In this document: positions 49,521-59,273 of the stretch, one piece after another
How the letters are laid out: every line of letters begins with the position of its first letter
Position numbering within the stretch: the first letter of the stretch is position 1
Assembly: GCA_944392615.1 (NCBI GenBank)
Contig: CALXXF010000012.1
Span: 1-60,149 of the forward strand
Direction: 5' to 3'
DNA: 60,149 nucleotides
DNA from: an uncultured Clostridia bacterium
Lineage (GTDB): Bacteria; Bacillota; Clostridia; Oscillospirales; CAG-272
The notes under the pieces: model-generated
Told to the model about the DNA's origin: nothing
The model's database searches: none
The model's input: only the letters and a program-made list of their open reading frames with translations
Made by a program: the position numbers and the translations under genes

Positions 49521-49965
49521 CTATGAAGAGCACACCCTGACGCACCATGAGCATGAAGAATGTGCTCCGGGCATGAAGAATGTACTCTGACTATGAAGGG
49601 CGTACTTTGAGTGAAGAGCTTATTATGAGAAGTAGCGTATCCTGCCGGATGTCCGGAATTTTTTTCGGTTTCTGGCGCGCCGCTTTGGACGCTTCGGAGC
49701 ATGCGCCTTCTTTTTGCGCTGATTTCTCTGCTACGTGCGGACGTATTGCATGCGGATGTGTCTGTCGCTTTATGAAGAAAAATCTTTATTTTTTGATGCG
49801 CGGCAATTCCGTCACGGATGCGCCCAAGGCCGTCACGGATGCGCCCAAGGCCGTCACGGATGCGCCCAAGGCCGTCACGGATGCGCCCAAGGCGTTGCGG
49901 CGTGCTGTTTTCAGAAAAACTATACTGCCCGCATGGAGCGGGCACAAATCGGCGGTTTTGAACAG
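49521..49965. other. Repeat-rich spacer between the Fur-family gene and the metal-binding lipoprotein
   Basis: It contains diverged repeats of a CTGACTATGAAG / GCATGAAGAATGT type (about 49518-49605) and a perfect four-copy 21-bp tandem array (49809-49892). Several frames stay open through the array because its period is a multiple of three, but none has a convincing start or family. Confidence 0.65.
49809..49892. repeat. Perfect 21-bp tandem array, four copies
   Basis: Four identical units (49809-49829, 49830-49850, 49851-49871, 49872-49892) beginning CCGTCACGGATGCGCC, about 75 bp before the metal-binding lipoprotein gene. Perfect identity points to recent expansion or slippage. Confidence 0.95.
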
Positions 49966-50946
49966 ATGAGCGTTTTTTCATTACACCGGCGTCTGTGCCG
50001 GAACAGGGCGTTTTGGTTTGTTTTACTTTTGATTTTGTCATTTTTTATCCTGTCTTCGTGCTCTTCCGACGACACCGGAGACAAGGACGGCATAAGCATA
50101 GTGTGTGCAAATTTTGCCGGCTATGATTTTACAAAAGAGGTAGTCGGACGCGACAATGAAAATATTGAGGTCATATTCCTCTCCTCCGGTTCGGTACATT
50201 CTTTTGAGCCGAGCTTCAGGGACATAGCAGACATACGCTCATGCGATATGTTTGTATATGTCGGAGGGGAATCGGATGCAGCGATAGACACCTTGCTTTC
50301 GTCAATGGAAGGCGTGAATGTTTTCCGCATGACCGAATGTGTGGAGCTGCTTTTGGAGCATGCAGAGCACAGTGTGCCGGGCGAGGAGCATGACCACGCG
50401 CATGACAATGATGAAGAGGAGTATGACGAGCATGTATGGACGTCTTTGTTCAATGCCGTCCTCATAAGCAAAGCAATCTGCGAGAGGATATGTCTCATCG
50501 ATCCGGAAAATGCAGATATTTATCGCGAAAATACCCGTGTCTACGCGGACAAGCTCATGGAGCTCGACGCCTGCTTTGCCGACCTTTTTGAATCGGTAGG
50601 CGACAAGCCGCTGGTTTTCGGCGACAGATTTCCGCTGAGATACTTTGCCGACCGTTACTCACTTGAATATTATGCGGCAATGTCAGGGTGCAGTCATTCG
50701 TCAGAGCCGAGTGTGAAAACGGTGGTTCAGCTCATAGATACGGTGAGAAAAGAAGATGTCAAGGCGGTTTTTTACATAGAAAGCGGGACTCATGATGTGG
50801 CGGAAAGAATCGCCGCCAATACCGGTACTACAGCGGCTCTTTTCAACTCCTGCCACAAAATATCCGACAGGCAAATAGAAGATGGGGCGACATACCTCTC
50901 GGTGATGTACGAAAATCTCGAAACCCTCAGAAACGTGCTTACATAA
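49966..50946 (+). CDS. Zinc/manganese ABC transporter substrate-binding lipoprotein (ZnuA/AdcA-like)
   Basis: The start is taken at ATG 49966 (MSVFSLHRRLCRNRAFW), giving a clean lipoprotein signal with lipobox LSSC (Cys32); the ribosome site is weak and ATG 49933 is an alternative. The 326-residue protein is a cluster A-I metal-binding protein: FIGxxS-like SGSVHSFEPS, the His/Asp/Glu-rich loop HSVPGEEHDHAHDNDEEEYDEHVW that captures metal, then FGDRFPLRYFADRYSLEYYAAMSGC and YIESGTHDVAERIA. Transport needs a permease and ATPase (ZnuB, ZnuC), but none is nearby. It lies downstream of a Fur-family gene on the same strand, probably its regulator. Confidence 0.88.
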   Translation: MSVFSLHRRLCRNRAFWFVLLLILSFFILSSCSSDDTGDKDGISIVCANFAGYDFTKEVVGRDNENIEVIFLSSGSVHSFEPSFRDIADIRSCDMFVYVGGESDAAIDTLLSSMEGVNVFRMTECVELLLEHAEHSVPGEEHDHAHDNDEEEYDEHVWTSLFNAVLISKAICERICLIDPENADIYRENTRVYADKLMELDACFADLFESVGDKPLVFGDRFPLRYFADRYSLEYYAAMSGCSHSSEPSVKTVVQLIDTVRKEDVKAVFYIESGTHDVAERIAANTGTTAALFNSCHKISDRQIEDGATYLSVMYENLETLRNVLT

Positions 50947-51261
50947 AATGACGGCGCCTTCCCGAACAGAGAGCTTTTTGCAGGTACAATATCTTATAGG
51001 AACAAAACAAGACCGGACGGGGTACACCCGCCCGGTTCTGTGATCAGGGCTGCTTCAGGCTCTTATTATTTTATGTAAATTCCCGACTGCGGTTTTAAAA
51101 AGCATGCAGATTCAGCACTTAAAGATTTCATCATATTGTAGAGGCTGATACGTGATTTGTGCTGTAATACTGTAAAACCGGTGCGGGAGCCGCGGGCAGA
51201 GCGGAAACGCGCGGGGAAGGCGAGTGCGGGCAAAGCGGAAAAACGCGCGGGGGTGCTTATT
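50947..51261. other. 315-bp region between converging genes
   Basis: It contains a hairpin ACCGGACGGG / CCCGCCCGGT (51012-51036, one mismatch, no T-run), possibly a weak terminator, and an imperfect duplication of about 25 bp (GCGGGCARAGCGGAA..., 51192-51216 and 51226-51252). Nothing else was seen. Confidence 0.55.
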
Positions 51262-52383
51262 TCATTGCCGCTGCTTTGCGGGCTTTGATGCAGCCTTTAT
51301 CCCGCTTATCTCCTTCATTAAGAGCGCTAATGTTTTTGTGACGAGTTCGCGTGTCTTTTTGTCAAGAGACATTATTGAGGCGGCTATTTTGTATGCCGAC
51401 CTCAGTCTGTCCTCATTTATTTCGCTGAGGGTGGATGCACCTGTTGACTCTATTGCTCCGAAGAGCCCGTTTACGAAGCATTTCCGCTGTTCGGTGTCGA
51501 GCTCGTTGAGGTGATTTCTGAGCGATTCTTCAAGCCTTTTGCTTGCCGGCGAGGTGTCCTCAAGACGTACGAATCTCGTGCCGATTACGTGCCATGTGAA
51601 TCCGTCGTGCTGGAGCAGTCCCTTTCCGTCGCTTTCCACTACGTCGTAATTCAACTCATGCTCAAGGAGAGAGCCCACCACCGACAGATGAGGAGTCAGG
51701 GTTATTATTTTCCCGGCTATCCTTTTATATCCTGGTTCCTCTCTTACGGGTCTTTTGAATCCGGGACCGTCATTGTTATAGATGTTTATTATTCTCGACT
51801 GTATCTGCGGTATTGATTTCAAAGCGGCATATATAGCGAGGTTTCCGCCCTTGCTGTGCCCTCCTATACGCAGAGGAAGCGCTGAAGAGCATGCGGCTAT
51901 GTCGAGATATGCAACCGCTTCTGTCTGTGCAGGAACTTCGCTGAGAAAGCTCATGTTGAAGTCTTCTTTCCAGCCGACGACGGTGTCGTCCGTGCCTCTG
52001 AAGGCGACATATTCTGTACCGTCGCCGAGCAGATAGGTCGTTGCGGAAAACTGTGTCTGGCGTTCTGTATCTACGATATTCACATACCCGCGCACATAGG
52101 TGTCCCTGAAACGGCGGGAGGAGGCAGCCTTTTCCAGAAGCAGCGGTATTTCATCCGGTATGAGAAGCCCCATGCTTATTTTGTCGGCAGGGCCGTTCTT
52201 TTTCAGAAATTCTTCTGCCGCCTTTCCGAGCGCAACCGCTCCGCCGTCTTTTGGCGAGGGTACAATATTCTCAAAGTCAATAAAGCAGAGCTCTGAAAGC
52301 ACGAGGTTATCCACCTCGTTGAACGGGGAGGCTGAAAAATCAAGATCGCCTCTCCAATCTATATAATCAGATATATTTGCCAA
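51262..52383 (-). CDS. Mbeg1-like (DUF2974) alpha/beta-hydrolase
   Basis: The 373-residue protein starts MANISDYIDWRGDLDFSASPFNEVDNLVLSELCFIDF, the standard opening of DUF2974/Mbeg1-like proteins in Clostridia. TYLLGDGTEYVAFRGTDDTVVGWKEDFNMSF is the lipase-like oxyanion segment, and GGHSKGGNLAIYAA (about 193-206) is the nucleophile elbow, with the catalytic Ser in HSKGG. The C-terminal 90 residues are helical and end in a Lys/Ala-rich stretch (KEISGIKAASKPAKQRQ). It is cytoplasmic, with no signal peptide. It probably hydrolyses an ester or lipid, but no member's role is firmly established to my knowledge. It is monocistronic. Confidence 0.88.
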   Translation of the reverse strand: MANISDYIDWRGDLDFSASPFNEVDNLVLSELCFIDFENIVPSPKDGGAVALGKAAEEFLKKNGPADKISMGLLIPDEIPLLLEKAASSRRFRDTYVRGYVNIVDTERQTQFSATTYLLGDGTEYVAFRGTDDTVVGWKEDFNMSFLSEVPAQTEAVAYLDIAACSSALPLRIGGHSKGGNLAIYAALKSIPQIQSRIINIYNNDGPGFKRPVREEPGYKRIAGKIITLTPHLSVVGSLLEHELNYDVVESDGKGLLQHDGFTWHVIGTRFVRLEDTSPASKRLEESLRNHLNELDTEQRKCFVNGLFGAIESTGASTLSEINEDRLRSAYKIAASIMSLDKKTRELVTKTLALLMKEISGIKAASKPAKQRQ

Positions 52384-52717
52384 GTCTGTTCCTCCTTAAG
52401 CCCTATGTGCAGTGTTTACACAGATGTAATTATAACCGATAGTGCGGCACGCGTCAATAGAAAAAACAAAGTAGTGCCCGCATGTCTTGCCTGTTTGTCG
52501 CCGCAATGAAACGAAAATAAAAATATGATATATCAAATTTTCACACAAATGACTTTTTTCAATCATCATTTTGTCGTTATGCTCATTTATAATTCCGGAT
52601 GTAATGATTCCGGATGTAATAAATAATTGTCCGCCCGGAGGACGGCTGACTGCCTGCAGGGGAGGTGTCAGCCTGCCTCTGCTGTCGGACTGCCGGTGAA
52701 AGTGAAGGGAACACTCT
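52384..52717. other. 334-bp region between diverging genes
   Basis: It should hold the promoters of the hydrolase (minus) and protease (+), but no consensus pair was seen. A TTATAAT at 52586-52592 may be a -10 for the protease. A 15-bp unit beginning ATTCCGGATG is tandemly repeated twice (52592-52606, 52607-52621). Confidence 0.5.
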
Positions 52718-54211
52718 ATGAAAAAGTATATTTCAATAGCCGTTACGCTTCTTCTCGTTGTTGCCGCGGTTTTGGTAATGTCAAGCTGCATATCGGCAGA
52801 CACAAAGTCTGTCACCTCTGTAAAAGAGATATCCTCCGACGGGCTTGTAAATACGTATCAGATAGTCTATTCTGACGGAAGCACCACCGAGTTTACCATC
52901 GAGGCAGACGGCACGGAGGCTGTCACGGTGGACGATTTGTATTCCAGATACTGTGATGAATACGGCGACATGGAGTATGCCGATTTTTTGAAGATGTATT
53001 TTACAGACACTGTTCAGGACAGCGACGCTTCGGGTGAAGAGACTGACAACGATTCATCAGGGACGGTTTCGGGAGACTCAACGCTGTCTGCGGTCAACAG
53101 CTGTCTGCGCTCAAGCCTCGTTATATACAGCCAGTTCGTTGAGCGCAGTTCTTCTTCCATATTCCCGTTTATGGGCTCAGGACAGAACCGCAGTCTCAGC
53201 ATAAGCACCGGCTCAGGCGTGATATATTCTATGGACGAGGATTATACCTATATAATAACCAACTATCACGTGGTATACAATGAAAACGCGGTCGATACCC
53301 AGATAGACGGTATATCCGACCACATAGTCTTTTATCTTTACGGAAGCGTCGGCACTCCCGTTGCAACAGAAGAGGATGCCGATAAGGACGGTATAGAGGA
53401 CTACGATTACGGAGATTACGCCATATACTGCGATTATATAGGCGGCTCTGTGGTTACAGATATAGCGGTGCTCCGCGCTTCCACTGAAGACGTGCTTGCA
53501 ATCAACGAGGATGCCGCCCCGGTGGTGTTTGCTGATGATTACAGCGTCGGTCAACGGGTGTTCGCTATCGGAAATCCCGACGACAGGGGTATAAGCGTCA
53601 CCGAAGGAGTCGTCAGCGTGGACAACGAGTATATCGCACTCAGTATAGACGGCACTGCGAGAAGGTACCGCTCCATAAGGATAGACAACGCAATTTATGC
53701 CGGAAGCTCCGGCGGCGGACTTTTCAACGAGCAGGGAGAGCTTGTCGGCATAACCAACGCCGGCAATGAGAGCGAGGAAAACATAAACTACGCAATTCCT
53801 CTGGAAATAGTCAGAAACTCTGTAGAGAATGTGATGTACTATTATGAAAATGAAGAGGACTACGCGCATGAAATGTACAAGATAAGTCTCGGCGTCACGG
53901 TCTATTCAGAAAATTCGCGCTTTGATTACGACGAACTGACGGGCAGTGGTAAAATAATTGAGAATATCACCGTCGTGAGCACCGAATCCGGCTCAATATC
54001 CAGAAAGACGGGAATTGAGACCGGCGACATAATAAAAGGCATTATAATAAACGGTTCTGTGGTCACTTTTGACAGACAGTATGATATTGCGGATATCCTC
54101 CTTACGATAAGGGAAAACGGCGTTTTGTCATTCCTGGTCGAAAGAGACGGCGAAAGCGTCGTTACGGATTCCTACACAGTTACAGCAAACGACCTGGCTG
54201 TAGTTGCGTGA
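52718..54211 (+). CDS. Lipoprotein trypsin-like serine protease with C-terminal PDZ domain (HtrA/DegP-like)
   Basis: The 497-residue protein has a lipoprotein signal (lipobox MSSC, Cys24) and about 120 residues of acidic linker, including a helical segment DDLYSRYCDEYGDMEYADFL. The S1C protease domain has the full triad: His184 (NYHVVYN), Asp248 (TDIAVLRAS) and Ser331 (AGSSGGGLFN). An Asp-rich insertion (EEDADKDGIEDYDYGDY, EF-hand-like) lies between His and Asp. A PDZ domain ends the protein (ISRKTGIETGDIIKGIIINGS). It would act outside the membrane in quality control of exported proteins. AAGGGA precedes ATG 52718. A good terminator follows 160 bp later. Confidence 0.93.
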   Translation: MKKYISIAVTLLLVVAAVLVMSSCISADTKSVTSVKEISSDGLVNTYQIVYSDGSTTEFTIEADGTEAVTVDDLYSRYCDEYGDMEYADFLKMYFTDTVQDSDASGEETDNDSSGTVSGDSTLSAVNSCLRSSLVIYSQFVERSSSSIFPFMGSGQNRSLSISTGSGVIYSMDEDYTYIITNYHVVYNENAVDTQIDGISDHIVFYLYGSVGTPVATEEDADKDGIEDYDYGDYAIYCDYIGGSVVTDIAVLRASTEDVLAINEDAAPVVFADDYSVGQRVFAIGNPDDRGISVTEGVVSVDNEYIALSIDGTARRYRSIRIDNAIYAGSSGGGLFNEQGELVGITNAGNESEENINYAIPLEIVRNSVENVMYYYENEEDYAHEMYKISLGVTVYSENSRFDYDELTGSGKIIENITVVSTESGSISRKTGIETGDIIKGIIINGSVVTFDRQYDIADILLTIRENGVLSFLVERDGESVVTDSYTVTANDLAVVA

Positions 54212-54374
54212 ACCCGCGGTGACCCGACGCTCCGGTTAGTGAGCGCAACTGTGCGGAAAGTCATTTGACCTGTTCCGGAGCATTCCGGACCAATCGGCTG
54301 ACATTATCCGGTGCATTCTGCCCGTCTGATTACTTTGTATGAACCTTTGATTTTCATACCGGTACAAAAAAACG

Positions 54375-54415
54375 ACCGCCTTGTCCGTGTTCGCACGGAT
54401 AAGGCGGTATTTTTA
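54375..54415 (+). terminator. Rho-independent terminator after the protease gene
   Basis: ACCGCCTTGTCCGTG / CACGGATAAGGCGGT with loop TTCG, followed by ATTTTT; an A-run precedes it, so it may also work in reverse. Confidence 0.85.
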
Positions 54416-54497
54416 CCGGTCGTCATCAGTCTTCTGACAAAACAAAGCTCCGATGCCTGTCGTCTTTACCATACTGAATGAAGGAGGCTCCTTTTTT

Positions 54498-54605
54498 ATG
54501 GATCACGAAAAGACTTTTGCGGAAATACTTCTGCGGGAAGATTGTAGCGGGAATGTTCCCCTTGTGCAAACCGCAGAAAGACGCAGCAAAACGCTGACTT
54601 TTTGA
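54498..54605 (+). CDS. Possible 35-codon small protein
   Basis: ATG 54498 to TGA 54603-54605 encodes a 35-residue, charged peptide starting MDHEKTFAEILLRED and ending ERRSKTLTF. Its only support is a strong ribosome site, GAAGGAGG, 10 nt before the ATG; the same bases form a small hairpin (GGAGGCTCC). There is no promoter consensus and no known family. It converges with the GT8 gene. It may be a genuine short protein or chance. Confidence 0.4.
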   Translation: MDHEKTFAEILLREDCSGNVPLVQTAERRSKTLTF

Positions 54606-54615
54606 TACAGAGGCG

Positions 54616-55449
54616 TTATTTTTCGGGATACAGCATAAGAAACTCCTTTTTTAAAACCTTGTATTCCTCCAGAAGGTCGTCTATATAGTGTACGTGCAGT
54701 ACCTCGTGAAGCCCCTTTTCATCCCAAGGCTTTATGTTGACCAGATGAGGGTAGGGCAACAGCCTCAGGCTTCTGCAGAAGTGACGTACAACGTCTTTTT
54801 CACGAAGCCATCTCTGGGAATTGTAAATGCTCTTTATGCGCTTCTTTTTCTTTGCCTTCCTGTTCAGGGCATCCTGGTCGGGAAAGTAAAGCTTTTTAAC
54901 TGTGCAGAGTACTCTCGCTTTTTCAAACACGCCGGTTTTCTTCGATTCCGGTATATTTATGAGCATGACTCCTGCGTTGAGATATCTGGGACCGAGAAAA
55001 AATTTCCCTATATAGTCTATAGATGCGGCAAACTCGTATCCTTCAACGTCTATATCGAAGAGCTCGCCTATATCCTTCATAGCTACTGTATCGGCGTCCA
55101 TGTAAAGCAGCTTGTCCGGAAGCTCAGGCACCTTGTCGCAGAACAGGCGCAGCAGTGTGTATGGTGTGTAAAATCCGAATATGTTTTTTGAATTTCCCAT
55201 TTCGGACATAAAAAGTCCGGTTATGTCAAGAAGCGTTATACTGCTGTCTGAATTGTATTTTTTTATCATCTTTTCCAGAAAGGTCGTCTGCTCCACCGTT
55301 ATCGGCGAAAATTTGGGGTCGAGATTCCGGAGGTCCACCGTGAACACATAGACATTGAGCTGTCGGTCTGTCTTCCTTGCTATTGAAAGCAGGGATATGA
55401 GCAGTCCGTCAAACACGCGCTTATTACCGCAGTATAATAAATTTATCAT
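54616..55449 (-). CDS. Glycosyltransferase family 8
   Basis: The start is ATG 55449 (MINLLYCGNKRVFDG) with GAGAGGAAAAAGCT upstream; 41 further in-frame codons above it are not supported. The 277-residue enzyme has the GT8 fold: INLLYCGNKRVFDGLLISLLSIARKT, TPYTLLRLFCDKVPELPDKLLYMDADTV with the metal-binding DxD, then YLNAGVMLINI and PDQDALN. The C-terminus contains the conserved HY..KPW pattern as NIKPWDEKG and HVHYID. It transfers a hexose from a nucleotide sugar to an envelope polysaccharide or lipid; the acceptor is unknown. It is a single gene. Confidence 0.92.
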   Translation of the reverse strand: MINLLYCGNKRVFDGLLISLLSIARKTDRQLNVYVFTVDLRNLDPKFSPITVEQTTFLEKMIKKYNSDSSITLLDITGLFMSEMGNSKNIFGFYTPYTLLRLFCDKVPELPDKLLYMDADTVAMKDIGELFDIDVEGYEFAASIDYIGKFFLGPRYLNAGVMLINIPESKKTGVFEKARVLCTVKKLYFPDQDALNRKAKKKKRIKSIYNSQRWLREKDVVRHFCRSLRLLPYPHLVNIKPWDEKGLHEVLHVHYIDDLLEEYKVLKKEFLMLYPEK

Positions 55450-55836
55450 AGCTTTTTCCTCTCTTCTCGCCGGAGCGCTTTGCCGGGTGTCACTGCCTTT
55501 TATCTGCCGAACGCCCTCCCGGCGCTTTCTTAAAAAGCTGCATGCAACCGGATAATAAAAATCAAAACACATGGTATTTAATACTATGTGTGGATTATAT
55601 CACAGCACCGCTGCATTGTCAATAGCTTTTTTTGCTTTTGAAAACCGATACGGCGCTTAAACCGCCTTTGAGTCAAAAGCACGCCGGTACGTGAACGCTT
55701 CGTGCGGTCATGCTTTTTTTAAACTGCCGCAGCGCGGTTGCAGGTACCCCCCTTTTTTTTGTGTTCTCGGGCATTTTAGTTGAAGAGGCGGTATTGCAGG
55801 ACGGTGTCTGCGCTTTTAATTTGTCACTGTTGCATA

Positions 55837-55865
55837 TTGACATGTGTCGGAAAATGTGGTACAAT
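55837..55865 (+). promoter_or_regulatory. Promoter of pflB-pflA
   Basis: TTGACA (55837-55842), 17-bp spacer, TACAAT (55860-55865); the leader is about 160 nt. The 5573-base-side gap (55573-55836) shows nothing further. Confidence 0.82.
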
Positions 55866-56030
55866 GCCGGGTGTAAGAGGGCTGCGGACTCTGACGGATA
55901 TGTGATGAACACAGTGAAGCCGCAGCTTATAGAGCCGACCGTCTGGGCAGCAGTTTTCCCGCAGGGGAGGATTGCTGCTTTTTTATCGGTTTTTGTTTTT
56001 AATGAAACTTCTTTTCGGGAGGAATTTTCA

Positions 56031-58265
56031 ATGTCTGATTTTGGCTGGAGAGGCTTTGTGTCCGGAGACTGGCAGAAAAAGATTGACGTCAGAGATTTCA
56101 TACAGAAAAACTACACGCCCTATGAAGGCGACGAGGCGTTTCTGTGCGGGCCGACTGCAAGGACTGCGGCGCTGTCTGAAAAGCTCAGTCTTCTTTTCGC
56201 AGAGGAAGCGAGAAAAGGAGGCGTGCTCGACGTCGATACCGGGACGGTGAGCTCACTGCTGACATTTGCGCCGGGTTACCTCGACCGGGAAAACGAGATA
56301 ATAGTCGGACTTCAGACCGACGCCCCGCTCAAACGAGCCGTCAATCCATTCGGTGGAATAAACATGACGAGAAAGGCGTGCAAGGCATACGGATACACCC
56401 TTTCAGACAAGGTCGAAGAGGAGTTCATGTACAGAACGACACACAACGACGGCGTTTTCCGTGTTTATTCGGACAGCATACGTGCTGCAAGGCATTCGGG
56501 AATAATAACCGGGCTTCCCGACGCGTACGGCAGAGGACGTATAATAGGGGATTACAGGCGCGTCGCTCTCTACGGACTCGATTATCTTATAGAAATGAAG
56601 AAGGCTGACAAGGCGGCGCTTTCCGAAGAGCTTATGGATGCCGAAAAAATAAGGAGGCTTGAGGAGCTCTTCCAGCAGATAACCTTCCTTTCCAGACTCG
56701 GAGAGATGGCAAAAATGTACGGGTACGATATATCAAAGCCTGCCACAAATGCAAAAGAGGCGGTACAGTGGCTTTACTTTGCTTATCTCGGAGCCATCAA
56801 GGAGCAGAACGGCGCGGCTATGAGTCTTGGCAGGGTCTCGACATTTCTCGATATATACTTTGAACGCGACATTGCCGAAGGAACTCTTGATGAGAGCGGC
56901 GCTCAGGAGATAATGGATGATTTCGTCATGAAGCTCCGGATGGCAAGACACCTGCGCACTCCTGAATACAACGAGCTTTTTGCAGGGGACCCGATGTGGA
57001 TAACCGAAGCCGTGGGGGGAATGGGCACCGACGGACGCACTCTTGTGACGAAAAACAGCTTCAGGATTCTCAATACGCTCTACACTCTCGGAGCATCGGC
57101 GGAACCGAATCTCACTGTCCTCTGGTCCGAAGAGCTTCCACATGCGTTCAAGAGGTTTGCAGCAAAGCTTTCCTGCGATACCGATGCCATACAGTATGAA
57201 AACGATGATCTGATGCGCCCTGTATACGGAGACGATTACGCCATAGCCTGCTGTGTTTCGGCAATGAGGCTGGGCAAGGATATGCAGTTTTTCGGAGCGC
57301 GTGCAAATCTCGTCAAGCTCCTTCTTTATTCCCTCAACGGAGGAAGGGACGAAAAGAGCGGGGCACAGGTCGCCCCCGATCTCGGTGGATTTGATGGCGA
57401 ATACCTCGACTATGACACCGTGACATCCCTTATTGACAAATATCGCCCGTGGCTCGCTAAGACCTACGTAACAGCCATGAACATGATTCACTATATGCAC
57501 GACAAATACGCCTATGAAAAGACGCAGATGGCACTGCATGACACAGACGTACACCGCTACATGGCGTTCGGCGCCGCCGGACTTTCAGTGCTTGCAGATT
57601 CACTTTCTGCGATAAAATATTCAAAGATTCGTGTGGTCAGGGACAACAGGGGGATAATAACCGATTTCGTGAACGAGGGCGGCGATTTTCCGACTTACGG
57701 AAACGACGACGACAGAGCGGATTCGATTGCATGCGAACAGATAACAAAGTTTTATGAGGCGCTCAGAGAAATACCGACATACAGAAATGCGGAGCATACG
57801 CTGTCTGTGCTCACAATAACGTCGAACGTTGTCTACGGAAAGAAAACCGGCGCTACTCCCGACGGCAGGCGGGCAGGGGAGCCCTTCGCTCCAGGCGCCA
57901 ACCCCATGCACAACCGCGAAAAAAACGGCGCCCTTGCATCGCTTAATTCGGTGGCAAAGATATCATACTCTGTCTGCAAGGACGGCATATCCAACACATT
58001 TTCAATAGTTCCGTCCGCTCTCGGCAACAACGATGAGGAAAGATATTCAAATCTGTCCGGCATAATTGACGGATATTTTTCCAAAATGGCTCAGCACATA
58101 AACGTCAATGTCATGAACAGAGAAAAACTTGTAGACGCATATGAGCATCCTGAAAAATATCCCAATCTGACGATCAGGGTGTCGGGCTACGCCGTCAACT
58201 TCAACAAGCTTTCTGACGAGCAGAAGCGCGAGGTGATCTCAAGGACCTTCCACGAAAGGTTCTGA
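56031..58265 (+). CDS. pflB: Pyruvate formate-lyase (formate C-acetyltransferase)
   Basis: ATG 56031 ([17 protein letters not shown]) follows GGGAGGAATTTTCA; the open frame extends upstream through the promoter and is trimmed. The 744-residue glycyl-radical enzyme converts pyruvate and CoA to formate and acetyl-CoA under anaerobic conditions. The adjacent active-site cysteines are Cys407-Cys408 (IACCVSAM), and the radical glycine is Gly719 in [10 protein letters not shown] near the C-terminus. [23 protein letters not shown] and [10 protein letters not shown] are also typical. Length is normal. Its activase gene follows 109 bp downstream. Confidence 0.97.
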   Translation: MSDFGWRGFVSGDWQKKIDVRDFIQKNYTPYEGDEAFLCGPTARTAALSEKLSLLFAEEARKGGVLDVDTGTVSSLLTFAPGYLDRENEIIVGLQTDAPLKRAVNPFGGINMTRKACKAYGYTLSDKVEEEFMYRTTHNDGVFRVYSDSIRAARHSGIITGLPDAYGRGRIIGDYRRVALYGLDYLIEMKKADKAALSEELMDAEKIRRLEELFQQITFLSRLGEMAKMYGYDISKPATNAKEAVQWLYFAYLGAIKEQNGAAMSLGRVSTFLDIYFERDIAEGTLDESGAQEIMDDFVMKLRMARHLRTPEYNELFAGDPMWITEAVGGMGTDGRTLVTKNSFRILNTLYTLGASAEPNLTVLWSEELPHAFKRFAAKLSCDTDAIQYENDDLMRPVYGDDYAIACCVSAMRLGKDMQFFGARANLVKLLLYSLNGGRDEKSGAQVAPDLGGFDGEYLDYDTVTSLIDKYRPWLAKTYVTAMNMIHYMHDKYAYEKTQMALHDTDVHRYMAFGAAGLSVLADSLSAIKYSKIRVVRDNRGIITDFVNEGGDFPTYGNDDDRADSIACEQITKFYEALREIPTYRNAEHTLSVLTITSNVVYGKKTGATPDGRRAGEPFAPGANPMHNREKNGALASLNSVAKISYSVCKDGISNTFSIVPSALGNNDEERYSNLSGIIDGYFSKMAQHINVNVMNREKLVDAYEHPEKYPNLTIRVSGYAVNFNKLSDEQKREVISRTFHERF

Positions 58266-58374
58266 AAAGGACAGTCTCTGAAGCTGCCGGACAACAGCTG
58301 CGCTGCGCTTTTTGTCCTGCTTTTGGCATAGCGGTATGGGAATGCAGTGTGACACAAGGCTAAGGAGGTAAGAA

Positions 58375-59121
58375 GTGAAGGTACATTCTTTTCTCTCGCT
58401 CGGCTGTGCAGATGGTCCGGGCGTGCGGAGCGTGCTTTTTTTGCAGGGCTGCTGCCTTAAGTGCGCCTACTGCCATAATCCTGACACCTGGTTTCTGCCG
58501 GGCTTTACTGAAATTTCATCCCGCGAAATAGCTGAGCGCGTTGCGAAATACCGACCGTATTACGGCAAAACCGGGGGCCTCACAGTGTCCGGAGGAGAAC
58601 CGCTGATTCAGGCGGAAGAACTTACGGAACTGTTTTCGCTTCTTTCGGAAATGAAGATTCACCGCGCGATAGACACGTCCGGCTTTTGTCCGTCGCTTTC
58701 ATCCGGTGTCCTTTCGCGCCTGCTCTCCGTCACCGGTCTTGTCATATGCGACATCAAATTTTCGGATGATGCGGGATATCAAAGATACTGCAATGCACCG
58801 CAAGGCGCATTTGAACGTATAATGAGCTTTCTTTCGTCTGTACAGGACGCCGGGTGCGACATATGGATAAGACACGTTGTTTTGCCGGGAATCACGGATA
58901 ACATTGAATATATATCTTCGGTCTTTGAAAGAGCGCTTGCATTCAAATCACTGAAACGATTTGAGCTTCTGCCGTTCAGGACGCTCTGCAGGCAGAAATA
59001 TGAATCACTCGGAATAGAATTTCCCATGAAGGACACACCGGACTGTACCCAGGAAAAAATACAGCAGCTTTACGGACAGATAAAGGCGGGTTTTCCCGCC
59101 GGCAGGGACAAGATACCCTGA
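58375..59121 (+). CDS. pflA: Pyruvate formate-lyase-activating enzyme (radical SAM)
   Basis: The start is GTG 58375 with AAGGAGGTAAGAA before it. The 248-residue radical-SAM enzyme opens with the cluster motif GCCLKCAYCHNPD (CxxxCxxC, about 26-38), followed by GGLTVSGGEPLIQ (SAM-binding GGE), DTSGF, VICDIKF and HVVLPGITDN. It generates the glycyl radical on PflB using S-adenosylmethionine and an iron-sulfur cluster. The order pflB-pflA with 109 bp between is usual. Confidence 0.96.
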   Translation: MKVHSFLSLGCADGPGVRSVLFLQGCCLKCAYCHNPDTWFLPGFTEISSREIAERVAKYRPYYGKTGGLTVSGGEPLIQAEELTELFSLLSEMKIHRAIDTSGFCPSLSSGVLSRLLSVTGLVICDIKFSDDAGYQRYCNAPQGAFERIMSFLSSVQDAGCDIWIRHVVLPGITDNIEYISSVFERALAFKSLKRFELLPFRTLCRQKYESLGIEFPMKDTPDCTQEKIQQLYGQIKAGFPAGRDKIP

Positions 59122-59165
59122 GCCTTTGGACAAGCAAAACGCGCCTTACAGTGCTGAGACAGCGG

Positions 59166-59202
59166 ATAAAAAACAGCCCCTTTGCGTTTTCAAAGGGGCT
59201 GT
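59166..59202 (-). terminator. Terminator of the PI-PLC-like gene (minus strand)
   Basis: ACAGCCCCTTTG / CAAAGGGGCTGT (59173-59184, 59191-59202); on the minus strand it runs into TTTTTT. It also stands after pflA, where the + strand lacks a T-run. Confidence 0.8.
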
Positions 59203-59273
59203 CGGTATATTCAGGACTGTTCTACTGCATGAGGAGCATGTCGTAATTGTAGCGGGAAACATGCCCTTTTGAG

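Noticed and set aside
49809..49892. CRISPR-like direct repeats
   Set aside because: The four units are directly adjacent with no spacers, and no cas genes are present.
49580..49969. Open frame on the + strand through the 21-bp array (VTDAPKA repeats)
   Set aside because: The frame stays open only because the repeat is a multiple of three; there is no ribosome site or known domain.
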